The notes below the pieces were generated by a model, which was not told the origin of the DNA, made no database searches, and was given only the letters and a program-made list of their open reading frames with translations. Position numbers and translations under genes: made by a program. Below, one piece after another: positions 57,293-64,000 of a DNA stretch of 64,000 nucleotides (position 1 is its first letter; the number at the start of each line of letters is the position of its first letter). Source of the DNA: Endosaccharibacter trunci (lineage in GTDB: Bacteria > Pseudomonadota > Alphaproteobacteria > Acetobacterales > Acetobacteraceae); contig JAMSKV010000003.1 in NCBI GenBank assembly GCA_024515975.1, positions 62,001 to 126,000 of the forward strand, in the 5' to 3' direction.

Positions 57293-57718
57293 ATGGGGAA
57301 CCCCTACAGCATTGGACGGGACTGTCAGGTCGTCCTGCTCTGGAATGGCGTTCGCATCGATCTTCGAGATGTGACCGGATTTCAGGCTCAGCAGCAGGTA
57401 CGCCAGCAGCGGGCCGATCCTCTGAATAGCGTGCCGGTCGAATTCAATACGCCGGCGGGTTGGCGCGGACAGTTTCAGGTCGATCGCGGATCTTCCGCGC
57501 TGGATGATCTCGTCTCGGCGATTGAAGCAGCCTTTTGGAACGCAGGTGTGATCGGATCAGGAACAATTTATCAGTATATTTCGGAGCCGGACGGATCCAC
57601 GAGCACCTATGAGTTCGTCGGCGTCTCTCTGACGTTCACCAATTCCGGGCATTATCAGGCGGAAAACATCGTCAAGCAGACGGTCAGTTTCTTCGCCAGC
57701 CAAAGGAACAAGATTTGA
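57293..57718 (+). CDS. Phage tail tube protein
   Basis: A 141-residue tube subunit (MGNPYSIGRDCQVVLLWNGV, then GWRGQFQVDRGSSALDDLVS and TYEFVGVSLTFTNSGHYQAE), matching short FII-like tubes of contractile phages. It lies right after the sheath gene. The chaperone gene starts inside its stop codon (TTGA). Confidence 0.88.
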   Translation: MGNPYSIGRDCQVVLLWNGVRIDLRDVTGFQAQQQVRQQRADPLNSVPVEFNTPAGWRGQFQVDRGSSALDDLVSAIEAAFWNAGVIGSGTIYQYISEPDGSTSTYEFVGVSLTFTNSGHYQAENIVKQTVSFFASQRNKI

Positions 57719-58041
57719 ACGGAGTGTCAGCCGAAATTGTCACGGAGGATGGTCGCCGGCTTTCCCTGCGGGAGATCAATCCCGCAGACATGCTGGACCT
57801 CATTGAGGCTGCTGGAACGGCGGCCGGCTCGGCGGCGTGGATGCGTTACGCGCTCATGATCTGTTCTGTCGAAGCCATCGATGGAAAGCCGTTGATGATG
57901 CCTCACACCAAGGACGGGGTGAGGGAGCTCGGCCGCAAGATCGGCAATGTCGGCATTGCGGCCTTGTCCAGCTACCACTACCCGAACGAGGCAGATCAAG
58001 CCGGCGAGGATGTTGCCGAGCGGGACCAAGCAAAAAACTAA
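57715..58041 (+). CDS. Tail assembly chaperone, zero-frame product
   Basis: A 108-residue protein starting at TTG in the TTGA overlap with the tube gene. N-terminal beta part (AEIVTEDGRRLSLREINPAD) and helical core (MLDLIEAAGTAAGSAAWMRY) fit phage tail chaperones (lambda G / P2 E position). The last sense codons GCA AAA AAC precede TAA and form a -1 slippery site, so a fraction of ribosomes should make the longer product. Confidence 0.85.
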   Translation: MNGVSAEIVTEDGRRLSLREINPADMLDLIEAAGTAAGSAAWMRYALMICSVEAIDGKPLMMPHTKDGVRELGRKIGNVGIAALSSYHYPNEADQAGEDVAERDQAKN

Positions 58042-58208
58042 GCAGGCACCCGTTGCTTCGACAGGTCCTGTACCTCGTGAAGCAGGGGGTGCCCTGGCAA
58101 GAAATCATGACCATGTCCGAAACGCGAAGATTCGCCTGTTGTGTCGCTCTGGGCGAGTTGGACGGTCAGCATTTCGACTGGGACAGTATGGGCTGGGTGG
58201 CGCTTTGA
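57715..58208 (+). CDS. Tail assembly chaperone, -1 frameshift product
   Basis: Slippage back one base on A_AAA_AAC (58032-58038) moves translation from the 108-residue frame to a second frame of 56 residues ending at 58208, giving about 164 residues. The extension reads LSRHPLLRQVLYLVKQGVPW, then ETRRFACCVALGELDGQHFD, typical for the T part of G-T/E-E' chaperones, and has no good start of its own. GGCACCC (58045-58051) can pair with GGGTGCC (58087-58093), six bases beyond the slip site. Ratio of the two products normally tunes tail assembly on the tape measure. Confidence 0.82.
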
Positions 58209-58254
58209 TGACGCCGTTCGGTTCGATCTCGTTTGGCAGAAAGGGGCGCGTTTG

Positions 58255-59325
58255 ATGGGGGGAGTGACGGCACTCAGCGCGTCTCTGGCTTTGTTTGCCA
58301 AGCTGGTTTCGGACCTGCACGCGCGGCCCTTCCGAGGACGGGCCGTTCCCGTGCGTCGCCGACTCAGGCTGCCGCCTGCCTTGCCTGACAGGGGGCGTCT
58401 GGAGGATGGGGCTGGCGCGCCTCTCGACTCTGCCGCTGGAAACCTGCCTGTTCCGAAGGGTCGGAGGCCGCGGGAGTCGCCGGAAGGTTCGGCTCCCTTC
58501 GCCCTGAATCTGCGCCTGATGGATCTCATCGCTCGGCCTTCGAGCCGCTTCCTCTCGATCGGGACAGTTCCCGGTGATCTGAAATTCGGTCCTGTTGGGC
58601 AGCGCCGCAATGTCGATGGCTTGGTCGGACAGACGCGAGGAACGGCGCGAATTTGGGATCTGTCACAGACGATCGTTGGAATCGCGAAGGCACGCAATAC
58701 GGCTCCGCTTCTGGTCTCTCCGGCTGCCCGGGTCGATGGGCTTCCGCAGTTTCTGTTGGGTGTGAAACGACCGCGGGGAGCCGAAATCGGTCTCGACGTC
58801 GGGACGAACGGCGGTAGGACGGCGCGATTGTTTGCGCCTTGGAAAGGGAGAGGTGCGTCGCGATCGACATACTCTCAAGGGAGTCTGCCAGGAGGTATTC
58901 GACGAAACCCATCCCAAACGCAATTCTCCGCAGCCTCGGCAGCGCGAATAGCAGAGACGGTCGTTACGGCTACTGCAACGCGCGGCCGCACCGGCCTCCC
59001 GGTGGGGCGAAGTGTTCCGCCGCCGAGCGCGACGGAATTCTTGTTGGAAGCAAATTCTCCTCCGCCGTCGCGTCAGGTGGGTAGGACGATGCAGGCTGCC
59101 TCGCCTGTTCTCCCGCAGAGGCAGGACGAAACAACTCCTGGCGTCATGAGCATGGAAGCGGGGACGAATCTGCAGCTTGGTGGTCATGTCGCGCTTGAGG
59201 GCCGGCGTGTCGGGCAGATCAGCACCCACGCCATGTCACGTGACGCGTCTTTGCCGCTCTCGACTCCATCACGACCCAACATTCGGAGCACGACCGTGTA
59301 TACCGGCATGCGCATTCCGCAATGA
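58255..59325 (+). CDS. Unusually short tape-measure-like protein
   Basis: A 356-residue protein in the tape-measure position between the chaperone and the baseplate genes. The N-terminus has a helical patch (MGGVTALSASLALFAKLVSD); the middle is Pro/Arg/Ser-rich without long coiled coil; the C-terminus (LQLGGHVALEGRRVGQISTH and NIRSTTVYTGMRIP) resembles the beta-rich ends of phage tape measures. Typical tape measures of contractile phages exceed 600-800 residues. ATG 58255 follows a weak purine stretch. Either a true very short ruler or a degenerate gene; call from position and C-terminus. Confidence 0.6.
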   Translation: MGGVTALSASLALFAKLVSDLHARPFRGRAVPVRRRLRLPPALPDRGRLEDGAGAPLDSAAGNLPVPKGRRPRESPEGSAPFALNLRLMDLIARPSSRFLSIGTVPGDLKFGPVGQRRNVDGLVGQTRGTARIWDLSQTIVGIAKARNTAPLLVSPAARVDGLPQFLLGVKRPRGAEIGLDVGTNGGRTARLFAPWKGRGASRSTYSQGSLPGGIRRNPSQTQFSAASAARIAETVVTATATRGRTGLPVGRSVPPPSATEFLLEANSPPPSRQVGRTMQAASPVLPQRQDETTPGVMSMEAGTNLQLGGHVALEGRRVGQISTHAMSRDASLPLSTPSRPNIRSTTVYTGMRIPQ

Positions 59326-60179
59326 GCCTCGCCTCGAACATGCTGGGCAGCGTCGCCGCAGCGGTGGCGAATCAGCCTGCCCCGGTCGTCCTGGGATCCC
59401 TCGTGCTCTCAGGCGCCGAGGCACCGTCGCGGATCACGATCGGTGGTCGTCAGTTGGCGGCGATTCACAAGCTTCCGGGGGGCGCCCGTATCATCGATGC
59501 CATGGGGCCCGATGATAACGCGGTCGTTTGGCAGGGTATTTTCATTGGCCCGACGGCGGCGAGCCGGGTCAGGATGGTGGATGCGCTTCGCACACAAGGG
59601 CTGCCCTGCACCCTATCTTTCGGCGATTATCTGTTCGAGGTGATCGTCGTTGATTTCCGCTACAGCTACGAATCCCGCGGCGCGGTCATTTCCTATAGCA
59701 TTCGCGCGGAGAAGACCCAAGCCGGAGCCGAGACGACATCCGCAACGGCGCTGGAGAGCGCAATTGCCGATTGCGCGACCGCAACTCAGTTTCTCCAGAA
59801 TACCCAAGCGTCGCTCGCCGCTTATGGAGGACTGACCGGGGGACTGTCGGGTGCAAGCGCGTCGTTGCTGCCCGGTGCATTATCCATGGTTGGTGCATCC
59901 GCTATCGCGGTATCTTCAAGTGATAGTTTCGCCACGCAATCGCAGACGCTGCTTTCTTGTACTGGGGCCGTTCAGGCGGTGATTACGCAGGCGTCCGTCG
60001 GCAGTCTCGCGAGCGGTGCGCCCCCGTTTGGTGTCTCCAGCGGCGCCGGGCTGGTGGCGGTGACGCAGCAGGCCGCCGTTCTCGCTGGCGCGGTCGCCGC
60101 CGGTGGCTATCTCAATCGGGCCGGCGTCGGCCTGGCCGCCGCAAACGCACAGGCAGCGACGATCGGCATCCATTCCTAA
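59322..60179 (+). CDS. Phage tail/baseplate hub protein (gpU-like region)
   Basis: A 285-residue protein overlapping the tape-measure stop by 4 bp. Residues 20-130 (VVLGSLVLSGAEAPSRITIG, GARIIDAMGPDDNAVVWQGI, DALRTQGLPCTLSFGDYLFE, SYESRGAVISYSIRAEK) match the P2 gpU/DNA-circularisation-type N-domain joining tube to baseplate. The rest is Ala/Ser/Gly-rich. Position before X and D supports a tail tip role. Confidence 0.8.
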   Translation: MSLASNMLGSVAAAVANQPAPVVLGSLVLSGAEAPSRITIGGRQLAAIHKLPGGARIIDAMGPDDNAVVWQGIFIGPTAASRVRMVDALRTQGLPCTLSFGDYLFEVIVVDFRYSYESRGAVISYSIRAEKTQAGAETTSATALESAIADCATATQFLQNTQASLAAYGGLTGGLSGASASLLPGALSMVGASAIAVSSSDSFATQSQTLLSCTGAVQAVITQASVGSLASGAPPFGVSSGAGLVAVTQQAAVLAGAVAAGGYLNRAGVGLAAANAQAATIGIHS

Positions 60180-60188
60180 GGAGAAACG

Positions 60189-60374
60189 GTGCGAACGATT
60201 CAGGTAAGCGGTACCAACCTGTTCGCGGTCGCGGCTGCTGAACTGGGCGATGCAACCCAGTGGTATCGGATCGCGGCAATCAATGGTCTGACCGATCCGA
60301 TGCTCTATGGGGTGACGACGCTTCTTCTGCCGGAAATGGACAGTACACTGGGCGGCGGAGTGCCGACCCAGTGA
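60189..60374 (+). CDS. Phage tail protein X (LysM-like)
   Basis: A 61-residue gpX-like protein starting at GTG after AAGGAG. LFAVAAAELGDATQWYRIAA and INGLTDPMLYGVTTLLLP form the LysM-like fold that links tail hub and baseplate in P2-like phages. It overlaps the D gene (GTGA). Confidence 0.85.
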   Translation: MRTIQVSGTNLFAVAAAELGDATQWYRIAAINGLTDPMLYGVTTLLLPEMDSTLGGGVPTQ

Positions 60375-61444
60375 CAGATGATGGGATCGTGCGCCGGCCG
60401 CGGCTGCGACTGACGATCGCTGGCACGGTTGTGCCGGGATGCGTATCGGCGGAAATCCGCTGCGGTCGAGGATCCTCCGCTGCGACGTATCGCGTTGAGG
60501 TCAGCTCCGACGCGGTGTCGGCGGTATTGCAATCAGCCTGGCTGGATGCGGCATCGCTCGACGTGAAGATCGAAATGGCGTTCGCCGAGGCCGGATACGC
60601 TCAGCCTGGAAGTTGGCTCGCCATGATCCAAGGGCCGGTAGACAGGATTACGGCGGAGCCCCTGTTCGGACTCGTCGTGTTGGACGGGCGAGACAACGCG
60701 GCCAAGTTGATTGATATGCCTCTACAGGATGGATACCTGAACAAGACGGCCTCTGAGGTGGCTGCGGACCTGGCAGCCCAGTGCGGTCTGCAGAGTGACG
60801 TTGACGAGACGACGGGTTTGATCGGCCAATATTATCAAATCCAGCACAGCAAGACGGTTTTTGGCGCCTATTCTCGTCATGCAAATGGCTGGGATCTGCT
60901 TTCCGAACTCGCGCAGATACAGAATTACGAGTTGTGGGTGGATGGAACGACCTTGCATTTCAAGCAGGCGGTTCCAGACGCGTCGCCGTTCGACGTGTCG
61001 CTGCAGCAGGAGAAGCCGGGAGAAGCCGTGAGTTGCGGGTCTCTGAGTGCGCTCTCGCTCGACCGGACGCTCGGTGTCTCCGGCGCGATACAGGTACGGG
61101 TGGCGAGTTGGAACAGCCGGCAGAAGCAGACGATCACGCAGTCTTATCCCGCGGAGGTGGCGGATGGCGCGCGTCTCTATACGGTCCTGAAGCCGAATCT
61201 TTTGCCGGATGAAGCACAGGCCATCGCACGCTCGACCTATCTGCAACTCCGGGCGCGGCAGCGCATCCTCAGCGCGACCATGCCGGGCGAGCTCAGTCTG
61301 GCACCGCGCCGGTCGATCAGCTTGAGCGGGACGGGAACGGGCTGGGATACGACCTATGTGGTCGATCATATCGTGCGGCACATCTCGGCGGAACGTGGGT
61401 TTACCCAGACGCTGACGGCCATAACCCTTCAGGATGGAACGTGA
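60371..61444 (+). CDS. Phage baseplate hub protein, late control gene D family
   Basis: A 357-residue gpD-type hub starting at GTG in the GTGA overlap with X. Signature parts: RLRLTIAGTVVPGCVSAEIR, AMIQGPVDRITAEPLFGLVV, the DGYLNKTASEVAADLAAQCG domain, and a C-terminal beta part QILSATMPGELSLAPR-like (RILSATMPGELSLAPRRSIS). In P2-like particles it forms the trimeric hub under the tube. The V gene starts near its end. Confidence 0.9.
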   Translation: MTDDGIVRRPRLRLTIAGTVVPGCVSAEIRCGRGSSAATYRVEVSSDAVSAVLQSAWLDAASLDVKIEMAFAEAGYAQPGSWLAMIQGPVDRITAEPLFGLVVLDGRDNAAKLIDMPLQDGYLNKTASEVAADLAAQCGLQSDVDETTGLIGQYYQIQHSKTVFGAYSRHANGWDLLSELAQIQNYELWVDGTTLHFKQAVPDASPFDVSLQQEKPGEAVSCGSLSALSLDRTLGVSGAIQVRVASWNSRQKQTITQSYPAEVADGARLYTVLKPNLLPDEAQAIARSTYLQLRARQRILSATMPGELSLAPRRSISLSGTGTGWDTTYVVDHIVRHISAERGFTQTLTAITLQDGT

Positions 61445-61448
61445 AACG

Positions 61449-61985
61449 ATGACGGACTGGATGCAGACCGTTCGGCTCCACGCTGCGATCCAGTCGGCGG
61501 CGCTCGGCCAGGCGCGTCACGGCGTCGTGACGAGCGTTGATCCGTCTGCGCATGCGGTGCGGGTGACCATACAGCCGGAAGGCCTGGAGACGGGCTGGAT
61601 CCCGGATGGCGCGGTGGCCGCGGGGGGCCTAAAAATAGTGTGTCCTTCGGAGATAGGAACGCAGGTTCTCGTTGTTCCTGTGGAGGGTGATGCGGAGCAT
61701 CCTGTCGTTGTCAGCCGACTGTTCGATGCGACGGTTTTGCCGCCGCGAAGCCCGTTTACCAACGCTCTGGTACAGCCGGGCGAATTTGCCTTGTTCGCAA
61801 AGGACGGAACATGCCTCCATTTCGCGCAGGGCAATCTGTATTTGCAGGGCAATCTGCATATCCAGGGTAGCGTGCAGGCGTCCGGCGATGTGGTCGGGGG
61901 CGGGGTCAGTCTGCAGAGGCACACGCATGGCGGCGTGCAAAGCGGCCAGGCTTTCACGACAGCGCCGCAGGCAGCGAATGGCTGA
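61449..61985 (+). CDS. Phage baseplate spike protein (gpV-like)
   Basis: A 178-residue spike. N-terminal OB-fold domain (ARHGVVTSVDPSAHAVRVTI, GLETGWIPDG) is followed by repeated beta-prism strands (LYLQGNLHIQGSVQASGDVV) and the iron-binding H-x-H tip RHTHGGVQSG. It punctures the host outer membrane. ATG 61449 was taken; ATG 61434, inside the D gene, is the alternative. Confidence 0.88.
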   Translation: MTDWMQTVRLHAAIQSAALGQARHGVVTSVDPSAHAVRVTIQPEGLETGWIPDGAVAAGGLKIVCPSEIGTQVLVVPVEGDAEHPVVVSRLFDATVLPPRSPFTNALVQPGEFALFAKDGTCLHFAQGNLYLQGNLHIQGSVQASGDVVGGGVSLQRHTHGGVQSGQAFTTAPQAANG

Positions 61986-62346
61986 TCTATCGCATTTGGT
62001 CGGTGGTGACCTGTTTGTCGGCCCAGGTGGTCGCTTGTCTCTGGTCGCAGGGAGTGAGGCGACGCAGCAACGTGTTTTGCGGCGGCTGCTGACGAGCAGG
62101 GGATCGTATATCTGGCAGCCTGCATACGGTGCCGGTTTGCCGGGCCTGGTCGGCCAGGTCGCGTCGCAGCAGCAGGTTTCGGCGATCATCAAGACGCAGA
62201 TGACGCTGGAGCCGTCAGTCCTATCGTCACCGGAGCCGGTGGTTCGCGTGACTGTGGGAACGCTCGGGGATATCAGCGCGGTGATTTCTTATTCCGAAGC
62301 TGAGACCGGGTTGACGGAGACCGTTAGCCTGTCGACGGGAGTATAG
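61978..62346 (+). CDS. Phage baseplate wedge protein (gpW/gp25-like)
   Basis: A 122-residue wedge protein overlapping the V gene by 8 bp. The pattern ATQQRVLRRLLTSRGSYIWQ, then PAYGAGLPGLVGQ, is the gp25-like motif that connects baseplate and sheath. Conserved length. Confidence 0.86.
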   Translation: MADLSHLVGGDLFVGPGGRLSLVAGSEATQQRVLRRLLTSRGSYIWQPAYGAGLPGLVGQVASQQQVSAIIKTQMTLEPSVLSSPEPVVRVTVGTLGDISAVISYSEAETGLTETVSLSTGV

Positions 62347-62351
62347 GCAGT

Positions 62352-63458
62352 ATGCAGATCTCGTTGCAGAACTTCTCCAGCCTCGTCGCGAACATGTCGG
62401 CTTCCGTGCAAGGCGCGTCGGCGACCGTGCTGGATGTCACTGTTGGTTCCGTCCTCAGGGCAATTCTCGAGGCTTCTGCTTCGGTAGGTCTCTGGTTGCA
62501 GTATCTGATCTTGCAGGTGCTCTCCATGACGCGTCTGTCGTCCAGCACTGGTGCGGACGCTGACAGCTGGGTGAACGACTTCGGCATGAGCCGCCTCCCT
62601 GCCACGGCAGCGACGGGTGTCGTGACGATGGCATCGTTCAATCCGTCTGCGCAGGCGGCCGTGATCAGCAACGGCATGACTGTTAGGCTGTCGGATGGCT
62701 CGCAGACGTTTACTGTCGTGAATGGCCCCTATGTGCGCGCGATCGGCCAGGCTTCGGTTGACGTCACCGTTCAAGCTCAAACAGCGGGCGTCATCGGAAA
62801 TGTCCAGGCAGGTGCTGTGAATATGCTTGGAACTGCGATTTCCGGCATTGATACGGTCTCGAATGCCGCTCCGTTTGCTGGCGGAGCTTCGGCGGAAACG
62901 GATGCGGCTCTCCGTGCGCGATTCGTGACTTATATCAACACACGCGCTCAGGCGACGGAGCAGGCGATCGTGTATGCCGCAGCCTCTGTCGGGCCGACCA
63001 TCAGTGTGGCTATCCAGGAGAACGTAACGGCGACGGGAGCAGTCCTTCCGGGAAATGTGAATGTAGTTGTCGATGATGGCAGCGGCGCACCACCGGCTTC
63101 CGTGCTGACCGCGGTTGCGGCCGCGATAGATCCGATCCGGCCTGTTGGTACGACGATCACGGTCGTTGCCCCGTCGGTGATCGAAGTCAGTATGTCGGGA
63201 ATGATTTCCGTTGCAGCCGGCATTGATGCGGCTCCGGTCATCGCGACGGCGACGACGGCCTTGGAGAGTTTCGTCAACGGCCTATCTGTTGGTCAGCTAC
63301 TGCCTTATTCGCGGTTGATGGCGGTATTGTATGCAAGCTCGCCGCTGATCACGAACGTGACCGGTCTGACGGTAAATGGGTCGAGCGCGGATGTCGGGGG
63401 TATGTCGGGAACCGTCGTCAGGTGCCAATCGGTCTCATTGTCGGTTGCGCTCTCGTGA
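62352..63458 (+). CDS. Phage baseplate assembly protein J-like
   Basis: A 368-residue gpJ-like wedge protein. N-terminal helix-rich segment (FSSLVANMSASVQGASATVL, TVGSVLRAILEASASVGLWL), then VTMASFNPSAQAAVISNGMT, the repeat part AQTAGVIGNVQAGAVNML, and AETDAALRARFVTYINTRAQ, all diagnostic. It forms the baseplate wedge ring. Followed by the I-like gene in a GTGA overlap. Confidence 0.9.
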   Translation: MQISLQNFSSLVANMSASVQGASATVLDVTVGSVLRAILEASASVGLWLQYLILQVLSMTRLSSSTGADADSWVNDFGMSRLPATAATGVVTMASFNPSAQAAVISNGMTVRLSDGSQTFTVVNGPYVRAIGQASVDVTVQAQTAGVIGNVQAGAVNMLGTAISGIDTVSNAAPFAGGASAETDAALRARFVTYINTRAQATEQAIVYAAASVGPTISVAIQENVTATGAVLPGNVNVVVDDGSGAPPASVLTAVAAAIDPIRPVGTTITVVAPSVIEVSMSGMISVAAGIDAAPVIATATTALESFVNGLSVGQLLPYSRLMAVLYASSPLITNVTGLTVNGSSADVGGMSGTVVRCQSVSLSVALS

Positions 63459-64000
63459 GCGGCGCAACGACGCCGGCAATCGCCGTTGGAAGCGTCGCGG
63501 ACATGATAGCCCGGATGAGGGCGGTGTTGCCGTTTGCCTGGTTCCCATTGACGGAAGCAGGAAGTGCGAGCGAAACGCCGGTTCTCGACGCAGTGCTGTC
63601 CGGGATCGGATCAGCGTGGTCGTTCTGCTTCGGCCTGCTGAACTATGTGCAGTCGCAGACGCGATTGTCGACAGCCAACGGCACGTTTCTGGACCTGTTC
63701 GCCGCTGACTTCTTCGGCACGTCGATCACCAGGAAGGCTTTCGAGACGGATGACGCATTCCGTTCCAGGATTTCCGCAAGCCTGCTCCTACCACGGGCCA
63801 CACGGACGGCGCTGTCCGATACTCTTTTCCGTCTCATCGGTCTGCGGCCCTGGTTGTTCGAGCCGAGACGGGCTGCCGATACCGGCGCATATGGGGTGGC
63901 GGGATTGGGCTACGGCTCGAGCATGCCATTCCAGTATCTGGTCAGCCTCGACGCCAATGGTGGCGTGATCCGACGGGAGAGTGTTGCGACTTACGTGGAT
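63455..64000 (+). CDS. Phage tail protein (gpI-like position), truncated by window edge
   Basis: 182 codons visible from GTG 63455, which overlaps the J stop. Segments: ADMIARMRAVLPFAWFPLTE near the start, TANGTFLDLFAADFFGTSIT and DDAFRSRISASLLLPRATRT, resembling phage family tail proteins between J and the fibre gene. Ends open at the window edge, so only the N-terminal part is seen. Confidence 0.75.
   Translation, partial: MSGATTPAIAVGSVADMIARMRAVLPFAWFPLTEAGSASETPVLDAVLSGIGSAWSFCFGLLNYVQSQTRLSTANGTFLDLFAADFFGTSITRKAFETDDAFRSRISASLLLPRATRTALSDTLFRLIGLRPWLFEPRRAADTGAYGVAGLGYGSSMPFQYLVSLDANGGVIRRESVATYVD

Larger units (their letters stand above)
43618..64000. mobile_element. Contractile-tailed (myovirus-like) prophage, right end outside window
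   Basis: Head and tail genes run in one direction in classic order: TerS, TerL, portal, scaffold, coat, neck proteins, sheath, tube, frameshifted chaperone, tape measure, baseplate X/D/V/W/J/I. The tail set is P2-like. The left boundary is set provisionally at tRNA-Ser; the first clear phage genes start at 44412. No integrase, repressor, lysis or fibre gene is seen, so they should lie to the right if the prophage is complete. Reading frames are open and motifs intact, giving no sign of decay in the sequenced part apart from an abnormal start codon near 53600. Confidence 0.85.

Noticed and set aside
44412..64000. Gene transfer agent instead of prophage
   Set aside because: Known alphaproteobacterial GTAs are siphovirus-like with a different gene order; here a contractile tail set, intein-bearing terminase and late switch favour a prophage. 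A domesticated particle cannot be fully excluded because the right end is not visible.

Overview
The window is high-GC DNA from an alphaproteobacterium, most likely Acetobacteraceae (acetic acid bacteria and relatives). Reasons: a Smo-type polyol ABC operon with xylulokinase next to an OprB porin, an alphaproteobacterial MmgR/ar8-type sRNA, T/A-rich hairpin intergenic repeats of a kind I recall from this family, and the general gene set. The species cannot be named from sequence alone.

Layout. 1-9.1 kb: a LysR regulator (cut by the edge) divergent from an SDR oxidoreductase, then a leftward polyol uptake operon (binding protein, two permeases, ATPase, xylulokinase) divergent from an OprB outer-membrane porin. 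9.1-13.7 kb: a dehydrogenase/MFS pair and parC. 13.8-14.9 kb: an AT-rich SLATT-domain membrane gene that looks horizontally acquired. 15-27.5 kb: bpt, a penicillin-acylase-like hydrolase, hemB, two transporters, an AT-richer cytosolic 5'-nucleotidase, an AstE-like enzyme, argE and two glycosyltransferases. 27.6-33.3 kb: a small HEPN-like unknown, a monooxygenase-fold protein, a DEAD-box helicase, and an ELM1-family gene overlapping a 626-codon unknown. 33.4-43.7 kb: two near-identical tRNA-Val genes in opposite orientation flanking htpG-pncA-dgt, a lytic transglycosylase, an ar8/MmgR sRNA and an N-formylglutamate amidohydrolase; then ruvX, gatCAB and tRNA-Ser(GCU).

From about 44 kb to the right edge lies a contractile-tailed prophage. 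It starts just after tRNA-Ser, a plausible attachment site, and runs past the window. Two small regulators are followed by a strong hairpin, a consensus promoter and an intrinsic terminator (an antitermination-type late switch). The late operon then follows in one direction: TerS, TerL, portal, scaffold, capsid, neck proteins, sheath, tube, chaperone, a very short tape measure, and baseplate proteins X, D, V, W, J and I-like.

Most notable: (1) a class 3 (W-C-T) intein inside the Walker A motif of TerL; (2) a programmed -1 frameshift site A_AAA_AAC with a downstream stem in the tail chaperone gene; (3) a tail-terminator-like protein fused to a GH99/WbsX-like glycosidase domain and lacking a normal start codon at its ribosome-binding site; (4) an orphan SLATT protein with a C-terminal beta-rich domain, a candidate single-gene defence effector; (5) a 78-nt sRNA with complete promoter and terminator; (6) a two-copy hairpin repeat. 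No CRISPR array, insertion sequence or multi-gene defence island was seen.
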